Shown: positions 1-6,845 of the stretch, in pieces
Layout: each line of letters begins with the position of its first letter
Numbering within the stretch: the stretch's first letter is position 1
NCBI GenBank assembly: GCA_015487835.1
Contig: WFOY01000025.1
Span: forward strand, 1 to 7,118
Direction of reading: 5' to 3'
Origin: Aquificaceae bacterium
GTDB lineage: Bacteria; Aquificota; Aquificia; Aquificales; Aquificaceae
Length of the DNA stretch: 7,118 nt
The notes under the pieces: generated by a model
Database searches by the model: none
What the model saw: only the letters and a program-made list of their open reading frames with translations
Told to the model about the DNA's origin: nothing
Translations under genes and position numbers: made by a program

Positions 1-31
1 CTTCTGTGTGTGTTCCTGCCTGATCTCCGTT

Positions 32-37
32 TATATT
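32..37 (+). promoter_or_regulatory. Candidate -10 element (TATATT) just upstream of gatC
   Basis: The 44 bases before gatC contain an AT-rich block (about 30-41) that stands out from the G+C-rich surroundings and includes TATATT, close to the bacterial -10 consensus TATAAT. No convincing -35 hexamer lies 16-18 bases upstream. The hexamer ends only 7 bases before the gatC ATG, so transcription would start at or next to the start codon and give a leaderless or nearly leaderless mRNA. This agrees with the absence of a Shine-Dalgarno sequence before gatC. The AT block could also serve a divergent gene lying left of the window. No coding sequence was recognised in 1-44. Confidence 0.35.
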
Positions 38-44
38 AATACCT

Positions 45-329
45 ATGGTAGACAGAGAGTGGGTGGAGAGGATAGCGCACCTCGCCAGGCTGAGTCTGTC
101 TGAGGATGAGGTGGAGATGTTCAGGTCCCAGCTGGGCGATATACTGAGGTTCGTTCAGCAGCTTGGGGATCTTGACACGGAAGGGGTGGATCCTTATATT
201 GAAAGGGCCGAAACTACACCTATGAGGGAGGATGAACCGGGGGAGTCCCTGTCGCAGGAGGAGGCCCTTATGAACGCCCCCGAGAAGGAGGGAGGGTTCT
301 TCGTGGTGCCGAGAGTGGTGGAGGTATGA
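45..329 (+). CDS. gatC: Asp-tRNA(Asn)/Glu-tRNA(Gln) amidotransferase subunit C (GatC)
   Basis: This is the small subunit of the cytosolic GatCAB amidotransferase, which converts misacylated Glu-tRNA(Gln) (and usually Asp-tRNA(Asn)) to Gln-tRNA and Asn-tRNA; GatC holds GatA and GatB together. The 94-residue length is normal. Family hallmarks are visible in order: an N-terminal helix with [15 protein letters not shown] (residues 10-24), a second helix [20 protein letters not shown] (29-48), an REDE patch (61-64), and the C-terminal [17 protein letters not shown] (77-93). The ATG at 45 has no Shine-Dalgarno sequence, which suits a leaderless message. gatA and gatB are not in the window; dispersed gat genes are common. 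The stop (327-329) is one base before the recA ATG, so gatC appears to lead the operon. Identification is firm; the start is reasonably sure because the first helix begins at once. Confidence 0.95.
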   Translation: MVDREWVERIAHLARLSLSEDEVEMFRSQLGDILRFVQQLGDLDTEGVDPYIERAETTPMREDEPGESLSQEEALMNAPEKEGGFFVVPRVVEV

Positions 330-330
330 G

Positions 331-1374
331 ATGGCGCAGGAAACAGTAGAGAGGATCCCAGCCGAGAAGAGGAAGGCCCTCGAAGCTTCCATAGCGAGCA
401 TAGAGAAGAAGTTCGGGAAGGGGGCCATAATGCCCCTCAAGGCTGCTGAGACGGTAAAGGTAGAGGTAATACCTACAGGTTCCCTTGCCTTGGACATAGC
501 CACGGGTATAGGCGGGATACCTCGGGGCAGGATAGTGGAGATCTTCGGTGTGGAGTCCTCAGGGAAGACGACCATAGCCCTGCACGTGATAGCGGAAGCA
601 CAGAGGAGGGGCGGTGTAGCGGTTTTCATAGACGCCGAGCACGCCTTGGACCCCAAGTACGCCAAGAGTTTAGGTGTGGACGTGGAGAACCTCTACATAT
701 CCCAGCCCGATTACGGTGAGCAGGCCTTGGAGATAGCTGAGAACTTGATAAACAGCGGGGCCGTGGACGTCATAGTGGTGGACTCGGTGGCCGCCCTGGT
801 CCCCAGGGATGAGCTCGAAGGTGACATGGGGGAGGCCCAGGTGGGCAAGCAGGCCCGCCTCATGTCCCAGGCTCTCAGGAAGCTGAAGGGCATAGTCCAC
901 AAGAGCAACACGGCCCTGATCTTCATAAACCAGATAAGGGAGAAGATAGGGGTCATGTTCGGCAACCCTGAGACCACACCCGGAGGAAGGGCTCTCAAGT
1001 TCTTCTCCGACATGAGACTTGAGGTTAGGAGGCTGGGAGATATAAAGGAGGGCAACGAAAGGGTAGGCTACAGGGTGAAGGTTAAGGTGGTCAAGAACAA
1101 GCTCGCACCACCTTTCCAGGAGGCCGAGTTCGACATGATATACGGGGAGGGCATATGCAGGATCTGCGACCTCGTGGACGTGGCGACGGATCTCGGCGTC
1201 CTCACGAAGAGCGGGTCCTGGTACAGCTACGGGGACCAGAGGATAGGCCAGGGTAAGGAGCAGGTCAAGAGGTACCTTAAAGAGAACCCGGCCCTTGCCG
1301 AAGAGATAGAGAGAAAGGTAAGGGAGGTGGCTGGACTTGCTTCAGGTGATACTGAAGAGAGCGATAGAGCTTGA
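331..1374 (+). CDS. recA: Recombinase RecA
   Basis: RecA forms ATP-dependent filaments on single-stranded DNA, carries out strand exchange in recombinational repair and triggers LexA-type autocleavage where present. The 347-residue protein is full length. Seen in order: N-terminal polymerisation helix (about 11-35); Walker A GVESSGKT (73-80, K79); the DAEHALDP segment with the catalytic-type Glu at 103; Walker B VIVVDS (147-152, D151); loop L1 [10 protein letters not shown] (163-172); loop L2 beginning at the NQ switch (Q201) through [13 protein letters not shown] (207-219); and the RecA signature ALKFFSDMR (221-229). The C-terminal domain ends in a short acidic tail. GGAGG at 320-324 is well placed before the ATG at 331, and the gatC stop sits one base upstream, implying coupling. 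A CxxC pair (C276, C279) is unusual. The last 38 bases overlap the next gene. Confidence 0.99.
   Translation: MAQETVERIPAEKRKALEASIASIEKKFGKGAIMPLKAAETVKVEVIPTGSLALDIATGIGGIPRGRIVEIFGVESSGKTTIALHVIAEAQRRGGVAVFIDAEHALDPKYAKSLGVDVENLYISQPDYGEQALEIAENLINSGAVDVIVVDSVAALVPRDELEGDMGEAQVGKQARLMSQALRKLKGIVHKSNTALIFINQIREKIGVMFGNPETTPGGRALKFFSDMRLEVRRLGDIKEGNERVGYRVKVKVVKNKLAPPFQEAEFDMIYGEGICRICDLVDVATDLGVLTKSGSWYSYGDQRIGQGKEQVKRYLKENPALAEEIERKVREVAGLASGDTEESDRA
1322..1330 (+). promoter_or_regulatory. Strong ribosome binding site inside recA that sets the TTG start of the PilT-family gene
   Basis: GGGAGGTGG lies within the recA coding sequence, six bases before a TTG codon at 1337. It is the best Shine-Dalgarno match in the window and supports TTG rather than the in-frame GTG at 1346, which would be about 15 bases away. 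The translated N-terminus ([18 protein letters not shown]) then matches the usual short helix before the ASDIH motif of PilT-family ATPases. Confidence 0.7.
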
Positions 1375-2434
1375 AGCCTCCGATATACACATAAAGGTCG
1401 GAGCGAAGCCCATATTCAGGATCCACAAGAAACTCCACGTCATAGACGACTTTCCCATAATAGATGAGGAACACTTCAAGATCTTCTTTGAAGAGGTCAT
1501 AGGAAGGAGCGAGAAGAAGAGGAGGGAGTTCGAGGAGTACGGGGAGATAGACATATCCTACTCCCTGCCGAAGGTCTCCAGGTTCAGGGTAAACGTCTTC
1601 AAGCAGAGGGGCACCTGGGGTATGGCCTTCAGGGTGATCCCTTTCGAGATACCTCCCTTCCACACCCTGAACCTCCCCGAGATAATGCTAAAGACCGTCC
1701 TGGGATCGAGCAAGGGGCTGGTGCTTGTCACAGGACCGACAGGTTCAGGGAAGTCAACCACCTTGGCCTCCATAATAGAGGAGATGAACAAGACCCAGAG
1801 GAAGGTCATAGTCACCATAGAGGACCCTATAGAGTATCTCTTGAGAGACAAGAACTGCTACATAGTCCAGAGGGAGGTGGGCATAGACACCCGCAGCTTC
1901 GCCAGAGGTCTAAGATCCGCCTTAAGAGAGGACCCCGACGTTATAATGGTCGGTGAGATCAGGGACACCGAGACCGCTGAGATAGCCCTCCAGGCTGCCG
2001 AAACGGGACACTTAGTCCTCTCCACCCTCCACACCTTGGACGCAAAGGAGACCGTGAACAGGCTGATAGGTATGTTCAAGTTAGAGGTTAGAGAGCAGAT
2101 CCGGCAGATGCTGGCCGGGACCCTTGTTGCCGTGTTCTCCCAGAGGCTCCTGCCGAGGGCTGACAGGAAGGGTGCGATCCCCGCAGTGGAGATCATGATA
2201 AACACGGGAGCTATAAAGGAGGCCTTAATGGATCCCAACAGGATAGACGAGATACCCGACCTGATAGCCAAGGGGAAAGCAGCCTACGGGACCCAGACCT
2301 TCGACCAGCACTTAGAGGAACTATACAGGCAGGGCCTGATAGACTACCACACAGCTATACTGTACGCCTCCAAACCTGCCGACCTTGAGCTCAAGCTGAA
2401 AGGCATATCCTCCGGAGGGTCCTACCCCTATTAA
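1337..2434 (+). CDS. Type IV pilus retraction ATPase, PilT/PilU family
   Basis: This is a hexameric secretion-type ATPase that drives pilus disassembly at the inner-membrane base, used for twitching and DNA uptake. The 365 residues are typical. Seen: ASDIHIKVG (14-22) of the N-terminal domain; Walker [10 protein letters not shown] (133-141); Asp box TIEDPIEY (160-167); Walker [16 protein letters not shown] (196-210, E207); His box [10 protein letters not shown] (224-233, H232). The AIRNLIRE element that marks PilT proper reads AIKEALMD (292-299), and the C-terminus ([14 protein letters not shown] at 320-333, then ADLELKLKG) resembles PilU more than PilT. It starts with TTG, 38 bases inside recA, behind a strong ribosome binding site. 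PilU-type is my best guess; family assignment is firm, subfamily is not, so no symbol is given. It lacks the long N-terminal domain of PilB/GspE assembly ATPases. Confidence 0.93.
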   Translation: MLQVILKRAIELEASDIHIKVGAKPIFRIHKKLHVIDDFPIIDEEHFKIFFEEVIGRSEKKRREFEEYGEIDISYSLPKVSRFRVNVFKQRGTWGMAFRVIPFEIPPFHTLNLPEIMLKTVLGSSKGLVLVTGPTGSGKSTTLASIIEEMNKTQRKVIVTIEDPIEYLLRDKNCYIVQREVGIDTRSFARGLRSALREDPDVIMVGEIRDTETAEIALQAAETGHLVLSTLHTLDAKETVNRLIGMFKLEVREQIRQMLAGTLVAVFSQRLLPRADRKGAIPAVEIMINTGAIKEALMDPNRIDEIPDLIAKGKAAYGTQTFDQHLEELYRQGLIDYHTAILYASKPADLELKLKGISSGGSYPY

Positions 2435-2445
2435 GATCTTTTTGT

Positions 2446-3114
2446 ATGAAGATAGCCATCGACGGTCCCGCAGCGAGCGGCAAGAGCACCGTAGCACGGG
2501 AGGTCTCCCTCAGGCTTAAGATACCCTACTTGGAGAGCGGGCTCGCTTACAGAACCTTCGCCTATCTGGTACTCCAAAGGCGGGGCAGCGTAAACTCCGT
2601 CTCCTGGGAGGATCTGAGGGACCTGTTTGGTCTCGTAGATATTCTCCCCAGGGTTGGGGTCACCGAGGTAAGGGTCAGAGGTGAAAGGATCGATCACATC
2701 CTCGGCACCGAAGAGGTGGGGAGGGTGGCCTCTCTGATAGGCACGGTTCCTGAGTTCAGGGAGAACATAAACAGGTTCTTCAGGAGAGTAATAGGTAAAG
2801 GCCAGATCGTAGTGGACGGGAGGGACGCCGGGACGCACATAATACCCGAAGCCGACCTCAAGGTCTTCCTGACCGCCTCCCCAGAGGAGAGGGCAAGAAG
2901 GAGGATGACCCAACTGGAGGCCAAGGGGGTGCCCGCAGATTACCAAGCCGTGCTGAAGGACATCCTGGAGAGGGACAGGAGAGACAGGGAGAGGAAAGCC
3001 TACCCCTTCAGACCGGCGGAGGACGCGGTGATAATAGATACTACGGGAAGAACGGTCGAGGACGTGGTCGGGGAGATCCTCACCTTGGTGAAGGAACATG
3101 AGACAGGTTCCTAA
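2446..3114 (+). CDS. cmk: Cytidylate kinase (CMP/dCMP kinase)
   Basis: Cmk phosphorylates CMP and dCMP with ATP in the cytosol, recycling pyrimidine nucleotides for RNA, DNA and CDP-diacylglycerol. The 222-residue length is usual. Seen: Walker A GPAASGKST (7-15); the nucleotide-binding segment YLESGLAYRTF (28-38), equivalent to the common YLDTGAMYRA; the CMP-binding stretch IVVDGRDAGTHIIPEADLKV (121-140); the lid region ASPEERARRR (144-153); and ERDRRDRERKAYPFRPAEDA (175-194), a family hallmark with DRRDRER. The gap from the preceding gene is 11 bp and contains no Shine-Dalgarno sequence, unlike most neighbours. The 3' end overlaps pgsA by 17 bp. CMP is released by the next gene's product, so pairing with pgsA makes metabolic sense (inference). 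Confidence 0.97.
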   Translation: MKIAIDGPAASGKSTVAREVSLRLKIPYLESGLAYRTFAYLVLQRRGSVNSVSWEDLRDLFGLVDILPRVGVTEVRVRGERIDHILGTEEVGRVASLIGTVPEFRENINRFFRRVIGKGQIVVDGRDAGTHIIPEADLKVFLTASPEERARRRMTQLEAKGVPADYQAVLKDILERDRRDRERKAYPFRPAEDAVIIDTTGRTVEDVVGEILTLVKEHETGS

Positions 3115-3655
3115 CGCCCTGTCCCTACTCAGGCTTGTCCTGTCTCCCTACGTACTGCTGACAGCCCAGAGGGGTGATCACCTGCTTAGCGGTGTCCTGT
3201 TCTTCCTGCTGGCGATCTCGGACGCTCTGGACGGTTTCCTGGCACGGGTCTTGAGGGCGGAGACCTTGATGGGCAAACTCCTGGACCCTGTAGCGGACAA
3301 AGTGCTGATCCTCTTTGGTCTTGTGTCCGTGGTCTACTTCCTGGATACGGGGATGAACCCCTACCTCCTCCACCTCCTCGTCATGAGGGACGTCACGCTG
3401 GTTATAGGGTCCCTCCTACTAATGAGGTGGGGTTTCGTCCCGAACCCATCACTCTTTGGCAAGCTGACCACGGTTATGGTAACCTTCACCGTATCCTTAG
3501 CTTACCTGGGGTTGTTTCTGGACCTTCCCTGGATGGGTCAGGTCTTCAACTTAGTCTACACACTCTCGATGGTCCTCGTGGTGGTATCCTGGGTAGATTA
3601 TACGATCAAGGGTGTAAGGTATGTTACCGATAAACTTATAATGGAGAAGAGATGA
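3098..3655 (+). CDS. pgsA: CDP-alcohol phosphatidyltransferase, probably phosphatidylglycerophosphate synthase
   Basis: The predicted reaction is CDP-diacylglycerol plus glycerol-3-phosphate giving phosphatidylglycerophosphate and CMP, the committed step to phosphatidylglycerol, in the cytoplasmic membrane. The 185 residues fit PgsA. The CDP-alcohol phosphotransferase signature D-x2-DG-x2-AR-x8-G-x3-D-x3-D is complete: D42, D45, G46, A49, R50, G59, D63, D67. The N-terminus VPNALSLLRLVLSP (4-17) is the usual PgsA opening. Several hydrophobic membrane segments follow (about 68-85, 88-109, 122-140, 150-168). RD at 97-98 and GKLTT at 121-125 resemble the RE and GKxKT elements of PgsA, although the second basic residue is missing. 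The start ATG overlaps cmk by 17 bp, with AAGGA only two bases before it. A related enzyme such as phosphatidylserine synthase is less likely but cannot be excluded by motif alone. Confidence 0.87.
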   Translation: MRQVPNALSLLRLVLSPYVLLTAQRGDHLLSGVLFFLLAISDALDGFLARVLRAETLMGKLLDPVADKVLILFGLVSVVYFLDTGMNPYLLHLLVMRDVTLVIGSLLLMRWGFVPNPSLFGKLTTVMVTFTVSLAYLGLFLDLPWMGQVFNLVYTLSMVLVVVSWVDYTIKGVRYVTDKLIMEKR

Positions 3656-5295
3656 GGGGGGTCTCGGGTAAACCTTGGGTCGTCCTGAGCAGGTACATAA
3701 AGCCGGACGGTGATCTTGTATCCAGGTACGGTTGGTTCCTTGCCCAGCTGATAACGAACCGGGGCTACGAGAGGGACCCTGAGGCACTCTTCGACCTTAA
3801 GCTGAAGAACCTGCTTCCCTACAACCTCCTGCCCAACGTGGAGGAGGGTATAGAGAGGATAGAGTGGGCCGTCCGCAGAGGGAAGAGGATCATAATCTTC
3901 GGGGACTACGATGTGGACGGCATAACGGGAACCGCAATACTTTACGACGTGCTGAGGCGCTCGGGCACCAGAGTGGTTCCCGTCCTGCCCACAAGAGGTA
4001 CAGGTTACGGGCTCAACCGGGACCTTATGAAGCTGTTCTCAAGGTACGGGGACCTCCTCATAACCGTGGACAACGGGACCTCCTCCATAGAGGAGATAGA
4101 CAGGTCACCGATGGAGGTGGTGGTCATAGACCACCACAACGTTCCTGAGAATGTGCCAAGGAGGGCTGTCCTCATAAACCCCCGCCTCTCCGAGGATGTG
4201 CCCGACCCTATGAAGGACCTCTCCTCGTCGGCTATATGCTTTTACATAGCAGCAGTTCTGGTGAGAAGGATCGGGATCGACCTGGACGTTAGGGAACATC
4301 TCGACCTTGTAGCTATGGGGACGGTGGGGGACGTGATGCCTATGAACCACCTCAACAGAATACTGGTTCACAAGGGCCTAAAGGTTTTGGAGGGTGTTTC
4401 AGCGGGCAGAATAAGGAAGCCTGGGATCAGGGCCCTCCTCAGGGTAGCGAGGCTAAACGGGAGGATATCGGCTAAGGACGTAGCCTACTCGATCGCACCT
4501 AGGATCAACGCCCCGGGAAGGATAGGCGACCCCAAGCTGTCCCTCAAACTGATCCTGGAGAGGGATCCGAGGAGGGCGGACCTGCTGGCGAGGAAGGTGG
4601 ACCAGATGAACGCAAAGAGGAGACAGATAACGGAGATGGTTTACAGATCGGCTTACAGGAAAGCGGTTCAGTTTGGTGGCAGGAGTTTCCTGACCTTGTG
4701 GGACCGATCTTGGCACGTGGGGGTCCTGGGTATAGTTGCGGGGAGGCTGGCAGACTCCCTAGGTATGCCGGTGGCCGTGTTCGCCAAGGGGGAGAGCCAC
4801 TCGGTTGGATCGGTCAGGTCCGTGGAGGGTGTTAACGTTTACGAAGGTCTTAGCAGGCTGTCCCACATGTTCGTAAAGTGGGGAGGGCACCCCCAGGCCG
4901 CGGGGCTTACTTTAGAGAGCTCCCTTCTTACGGACTTCAGCAGAACGGTGGAGGAGGTCTTCAGGGACGTGCCCAAGGTCCCTCCTCCCCTGTACGTGGA
5001 CATGGACCTGTCTCCCTTCAAGATAACGGAGTCCATGCTTAGGGACATAAGGTCCTTAGAACCTTACGGGGAGAGGAATCCTTTTCCCACCTTTGTGTCC
5101 GAGGACCTCGAGTTCAAAAAAGTGGAGTTCAAGTACGGGAGACTTGTCGTGGACGTGGGTGGTCTGAGGATGGTCTGCTGGGAGAAGAGGATGTTCCCCT
5201 ACATAAGTAAAGGTGTTAGGACAAAAGTGGTTTACTCGGTCATAGACGGGGACCTTCACATAGTTGACTTAGAGGACAGGTATGGCTCTCGGTAG
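3652..5295 (+). CDS. recJ: Single-stranded-DNA-specific exonuclease RecJ
   Basis: RecJ degrades single-stranded DNA 5' to 3' in RecF-pathway recombination, mismatch and base-excision repair. The 547 residues cover the DHH-DHHA1 core plus an OB-fold. DHH phosphoesterase motifs are visible: FGDYDVDG (83-90; D85, D87, D89), TVDNG (138-142, D140), VIDHH (158-162) and AMGTVGDVMPM (221-231, D227). The arginine-rich APRINAPGRIGDP (282-294) follows. The DHHA1 part has HVGVLGIVAGRLAD (355-368), GSVRS (386-390, usually GSGRS or GSARS) and WGGHPQAAG (410-418). The OB-fold starts near SLEPYGERNPFPTF (468-481), typical of RecJ. The ATG overlaps the pgsA stop as ATGA (3652-3655), with GGAG at 3643-3646. 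The last 14 bases overlap the following gene. It is shorter than some RecJs that carry extra C-terminal domains, but nothing essential looks absent. Confidence 0.96.
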   Translation: MRGVSGKPWVVLSRYIKPDGDLVSRYGWFLAQLITNRGYERDPEALFDLKLKNLLPYNLLPNVEEGIERIEWAVRRGKRIIIFGDYDVDGITGTAILYDVLRRSGTRVVPVLPTRGTGYGLNRDLMKLFSRYGDLLITVDNGTSSIEEIDRSPMEVVVIDHHNVPENVPRRAVLINPRLSEDVPDPMKDLSSSAICFYIAAVLVRRIGIDLDVREHLDLVAMGTVGDVMPMNHLNRILVHKGLKVLEGVSAGRIRKPGIRALLRVARLNGRISAKDVAYSIAPRINAPGRIGDPKLSLKLILERDPRRADLLARKVDQMNAKRRQITEMVYRSAYRKAVQFGGRSFLTLWDRSWHVGVLGIVAGRLADSLGMPVAVFAKGESHSVGSVRSVEGVNVYEGLSRLSHMFVKWGGHPQAAGLTLESSLLTDFSRTVEEVFRDVPKVPPPLYVDMDLSPFKITESMLRDIRSLEPYGERNPFPTFVSEDLEFKKVEFKYGRLVVDVGGLRMVCWEKRMFPYISKGVRTKVVYSVIDGDLHIVDLEDRYGSR

Positions 5296-5770
5296 AACCC
5301 ACGACCTTGTAAACCTGACCGCCCTGCCCGCCTTTCTGTACGTCCTGCCTAAGGATATGATGGTCCCCTTCTCCCTGGGTTACGTGGTCGGGACCTTCCT
5401 GCTGTCCCCGGACCTGGACCTTCCCAACTCGAAACCTTCCAGAAGATGGAAGTTCCTCAGGTGGGTATGGTTCCCCTACCAGATGATCTCTAAGCACAGG
5501 GGTGTGTCCCACATGCCCGTACTGGGGTCCCTGATCCGGTTGGCCTATATAGTGGGTGCTGTCCTCTTCCTCTACTTCACCTTGATAGGGGTGGTCTCGG
5601 TCGTGGACAAGGGCATGGGTTACGCGATCTCGGGCTGGAACCCCTTTGAGTCCCTCGAGAGGGCCTTCACAAGCCAGGAGGCTGTGTACTTCGTCGCGGG
5701 CGTCATATGTGCCGATGTGGTCCACATACTTATGGACAGCCTCTGGAGCCTGCTGAGAAGACTCATCTGA
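5282..5770 (+). CDS. DUF2227-type putative metal-binding membrane protein
   Basis: The function is unknown. The 162 residues resemble the DUF2227 family, often labelled metal-binding protein in cyanobacteria. Likely metal ligands cluster in four places: GRTHD (4-8), SPDLDLPNS (42-50; D44, D46), KHRGVSHMP (71-79; H72, H77) and ADVVHILMD (144-152; D145, H148, D152). The segment [12 protein letters not shown] (56-67) before HRGVSH matches the family's conserved linker as I remember it. Hydrophobic stretches near 12-24, 28-42, 80-108 and 133-150 suggest three or four membrane passes. The layout recalls YdjM-like membrane-bound metal-dependent hydrolases, so a hydrolase is plausible but unproven. 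The start ATG lies 14 bp inside recJ, with GAGG at 5272-5275, indicating coupled translation. The stop overlaps the convergent mraY by 8 bp. Confidence 0.8.
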   Translation: MALGRTHDLVNLTALPAFLYVLPKDMMVPFSLGYVVGTFLLSPDLDLPNSKPSRRWKFLRWVWFPYQMISKHRGVSHMPVLGSLIRLAYIVGAVLFLYFTLIGVVSVVDKGMGYAISGWNPFESLERAFTSQEAVYFVAGVICADVVHILMDSLWSLLRRLI

Positions 5771-6842
5771 GCTTTAGCATGGCCACCGAGACTATGGCCA
5801 GAAGGACGGAGACTATCCACATCCTGACCACTATCTTGGGTTCCGGAACCCCCGAGAGCTCAAGGTGGTGGTGAAAGGGAGCCATCTTAAAGAGTCTCTT
5901 GCCTCCGGTTAGCCTGAAGTAAACGATCTGGAGTATTACGGTGATCGTCTCAAACACGAATATACCTCCGGCTATGGCTAGCAGGAACTCCGACTTGGTG
6001 AGTATAGACACTGTACCGAGGGCCGCCCCCAGGCCAAGAGCACCCACATCACCCATGAACATCTGGGCCGGAAAGGCGTTGAACCACAAGAAACCAAGAC
6101 CTGCCCCTATTATGGCGAAGCAGAAGACGGTTATCTCCCCGGCGTAAGGCACGTAAGGTATCCCTAAGTACTGGGCTATCTTCGAGTGCCCGACCGCGTA
6201 GGCTATTACACCGAAGGCGGTGGCCGTTGTCATCACGGGCCCTATCGCAAGACCGTCCAGACCGTCAGTGAGGTTTACCGCGTTGGCAGCCCCCACTATG
6301 ATGAATACGGCGAAGGCTACATAAAGAGGGCCGAGATCTACCTGGAGATCCTTGAATATGGGGAAGTAGAGCACGGTACTTATGCCGACCCACTCGAATA
6401 TCAGTATGGCAACTACGGTTGCGCATATGACCTGGAGGACGATCTTGGACTTTATAGACAGCCCCTTCTTGTCCTTTAGCTTGATCACATCATCGACGAG
6501 ACCTATCAAGGCGAAGGAGAGGGTCGACAGGATCAGCACCCAGGTGTACCTCACGTCCACCCTCATCAGGAGCAGGGTGGTGACCAGCACAACCGTTATG
6601 ATCACCACACCGCCCATTGTGGGTGTGTACTTCTTGTTCTGGTGCTGGTCGGGTATGTACTTCCTTATGTAACCTCCGAACAGCCTCTGGATCCTGTAAA
6701 CCCTCTCTATGAAGGCTGGTGAGAGCATAAGGGTTATGAGGAAGGCAAGGAGTATGGCCGTGAAGGACCTGAAGGTTATGTACTTGAAAACGTTAAAGGC
6801 GAAGAAGTAATCCCTCAAGAGGAGGGCGAGATCGTAAACCAT
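5763..6842 (-). CDS. mraY: Phospho-N-acetylmuramoyl-pentapeptide transferase (MraY)
   Basis: MraY transfers phospho-MurNAc-pentapeptide from UDP to undecaprenyl phosphate, forming lipid I in the cytoplasmic membrane, the first membrane step of peptidoglycan synthesis. The 359 residues equal the Aquifex aeolicus enzyme in length. Seen: YTPTMGG (72-78); the aspartate pair LVDD (115-118; D117, D118); [10 protein letters not shown] (190-199; D193, D196); [10 protein letters not shown] (261-270; D265); and the HHH motif APFHHHLEL (321-329; H324-H326). Ten or so hydrophobic helices run through the whole protein. The ATG is preceded by AGGTG with seven bases spacing on the minus strand and lies 3 bp from the stop of the upstream methyltransferase, implying a shared transcript. 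No mur or fts genes adjoin, so it sits outside a standard division-cell-wall cluster, at least on this side. The stop overlaps the convergent gene. Confidence 0.98.
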   Translation of the reverse strand: MVYDLALLLRDYFFAFNVFKYITFRSFTAILLAFLITLMLSPAFIERVYRIQRLFGGYIRKYIPDQHQNKKYTPTMGGVVIITVVLVTTLLLMRVDVRYTWVLILSTLSFALIGLVDDVIKLKDKKGLSIKSKIVLQVICATVVAILIFEWVGISTVLYFPIFKDLQVDLGPLYVAFAVFIIVGAANAVNLTDGLDGLAIGPVMTTATAFGVIAYAVGHSKIAQYLGIPYVPYAGEITVFCFAIIGAGLGFLWFNAFPAQMFMGDVGALGLGAALGTVSILTKSEFLLAIAGGIFVFETITVILQIVYFRLTGGKRLFKMAPFHHHLELSGVPEPKIVVRMWIVSVLLAIVSVAMLKLR

Positions 6843-6845
6843 ACC

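Noticed and set aside
36..665. Minus-strand open frame of 209 codons opposite gatC and the start of recA
   Set aside because: It is antisense to two firmly identified genes, shows no protein-family signature and lacks a plausible ribosome binding site.
1346..1348. In-frame GTG as alternative start of the PilT-family gene
   Set aside because: The strong ribosome binding site at 1322-1330 is too far from it, while TTG at 1337 has ideal spacing.
2431..3099. Long open frame on the minus strand opposite cmk (222 codons)
   Set aside because: It mirrors cmk almost exactly, has no recognisable motif and a composition skewed by the purine-rich coding strand. It is a shadow of cmk.
5240..5725. Minus-strand open frame opposite the end of recJ and the DUF2227 gene
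   Set aside because: The + strand genes have clear motifs; the antisense translation is rich in His, Gly and Pro with no coherent domain or membrane pattern.
5780..5800. Inverted repeat TGGCCA-9 nt-TGGCCA downstream of the + strand operon
   Set aside because: It could form a 6-bp hairpin but has no following T-tract and lies in mraY codons for its C-terminus, so it is not called a terminator.
6186..6672. Two + strand open frames inside mraY
   Set aside because: mraY on the minus strand is unambiguous, with all catalytic residues. The + strand frames overlap each other and have no features.
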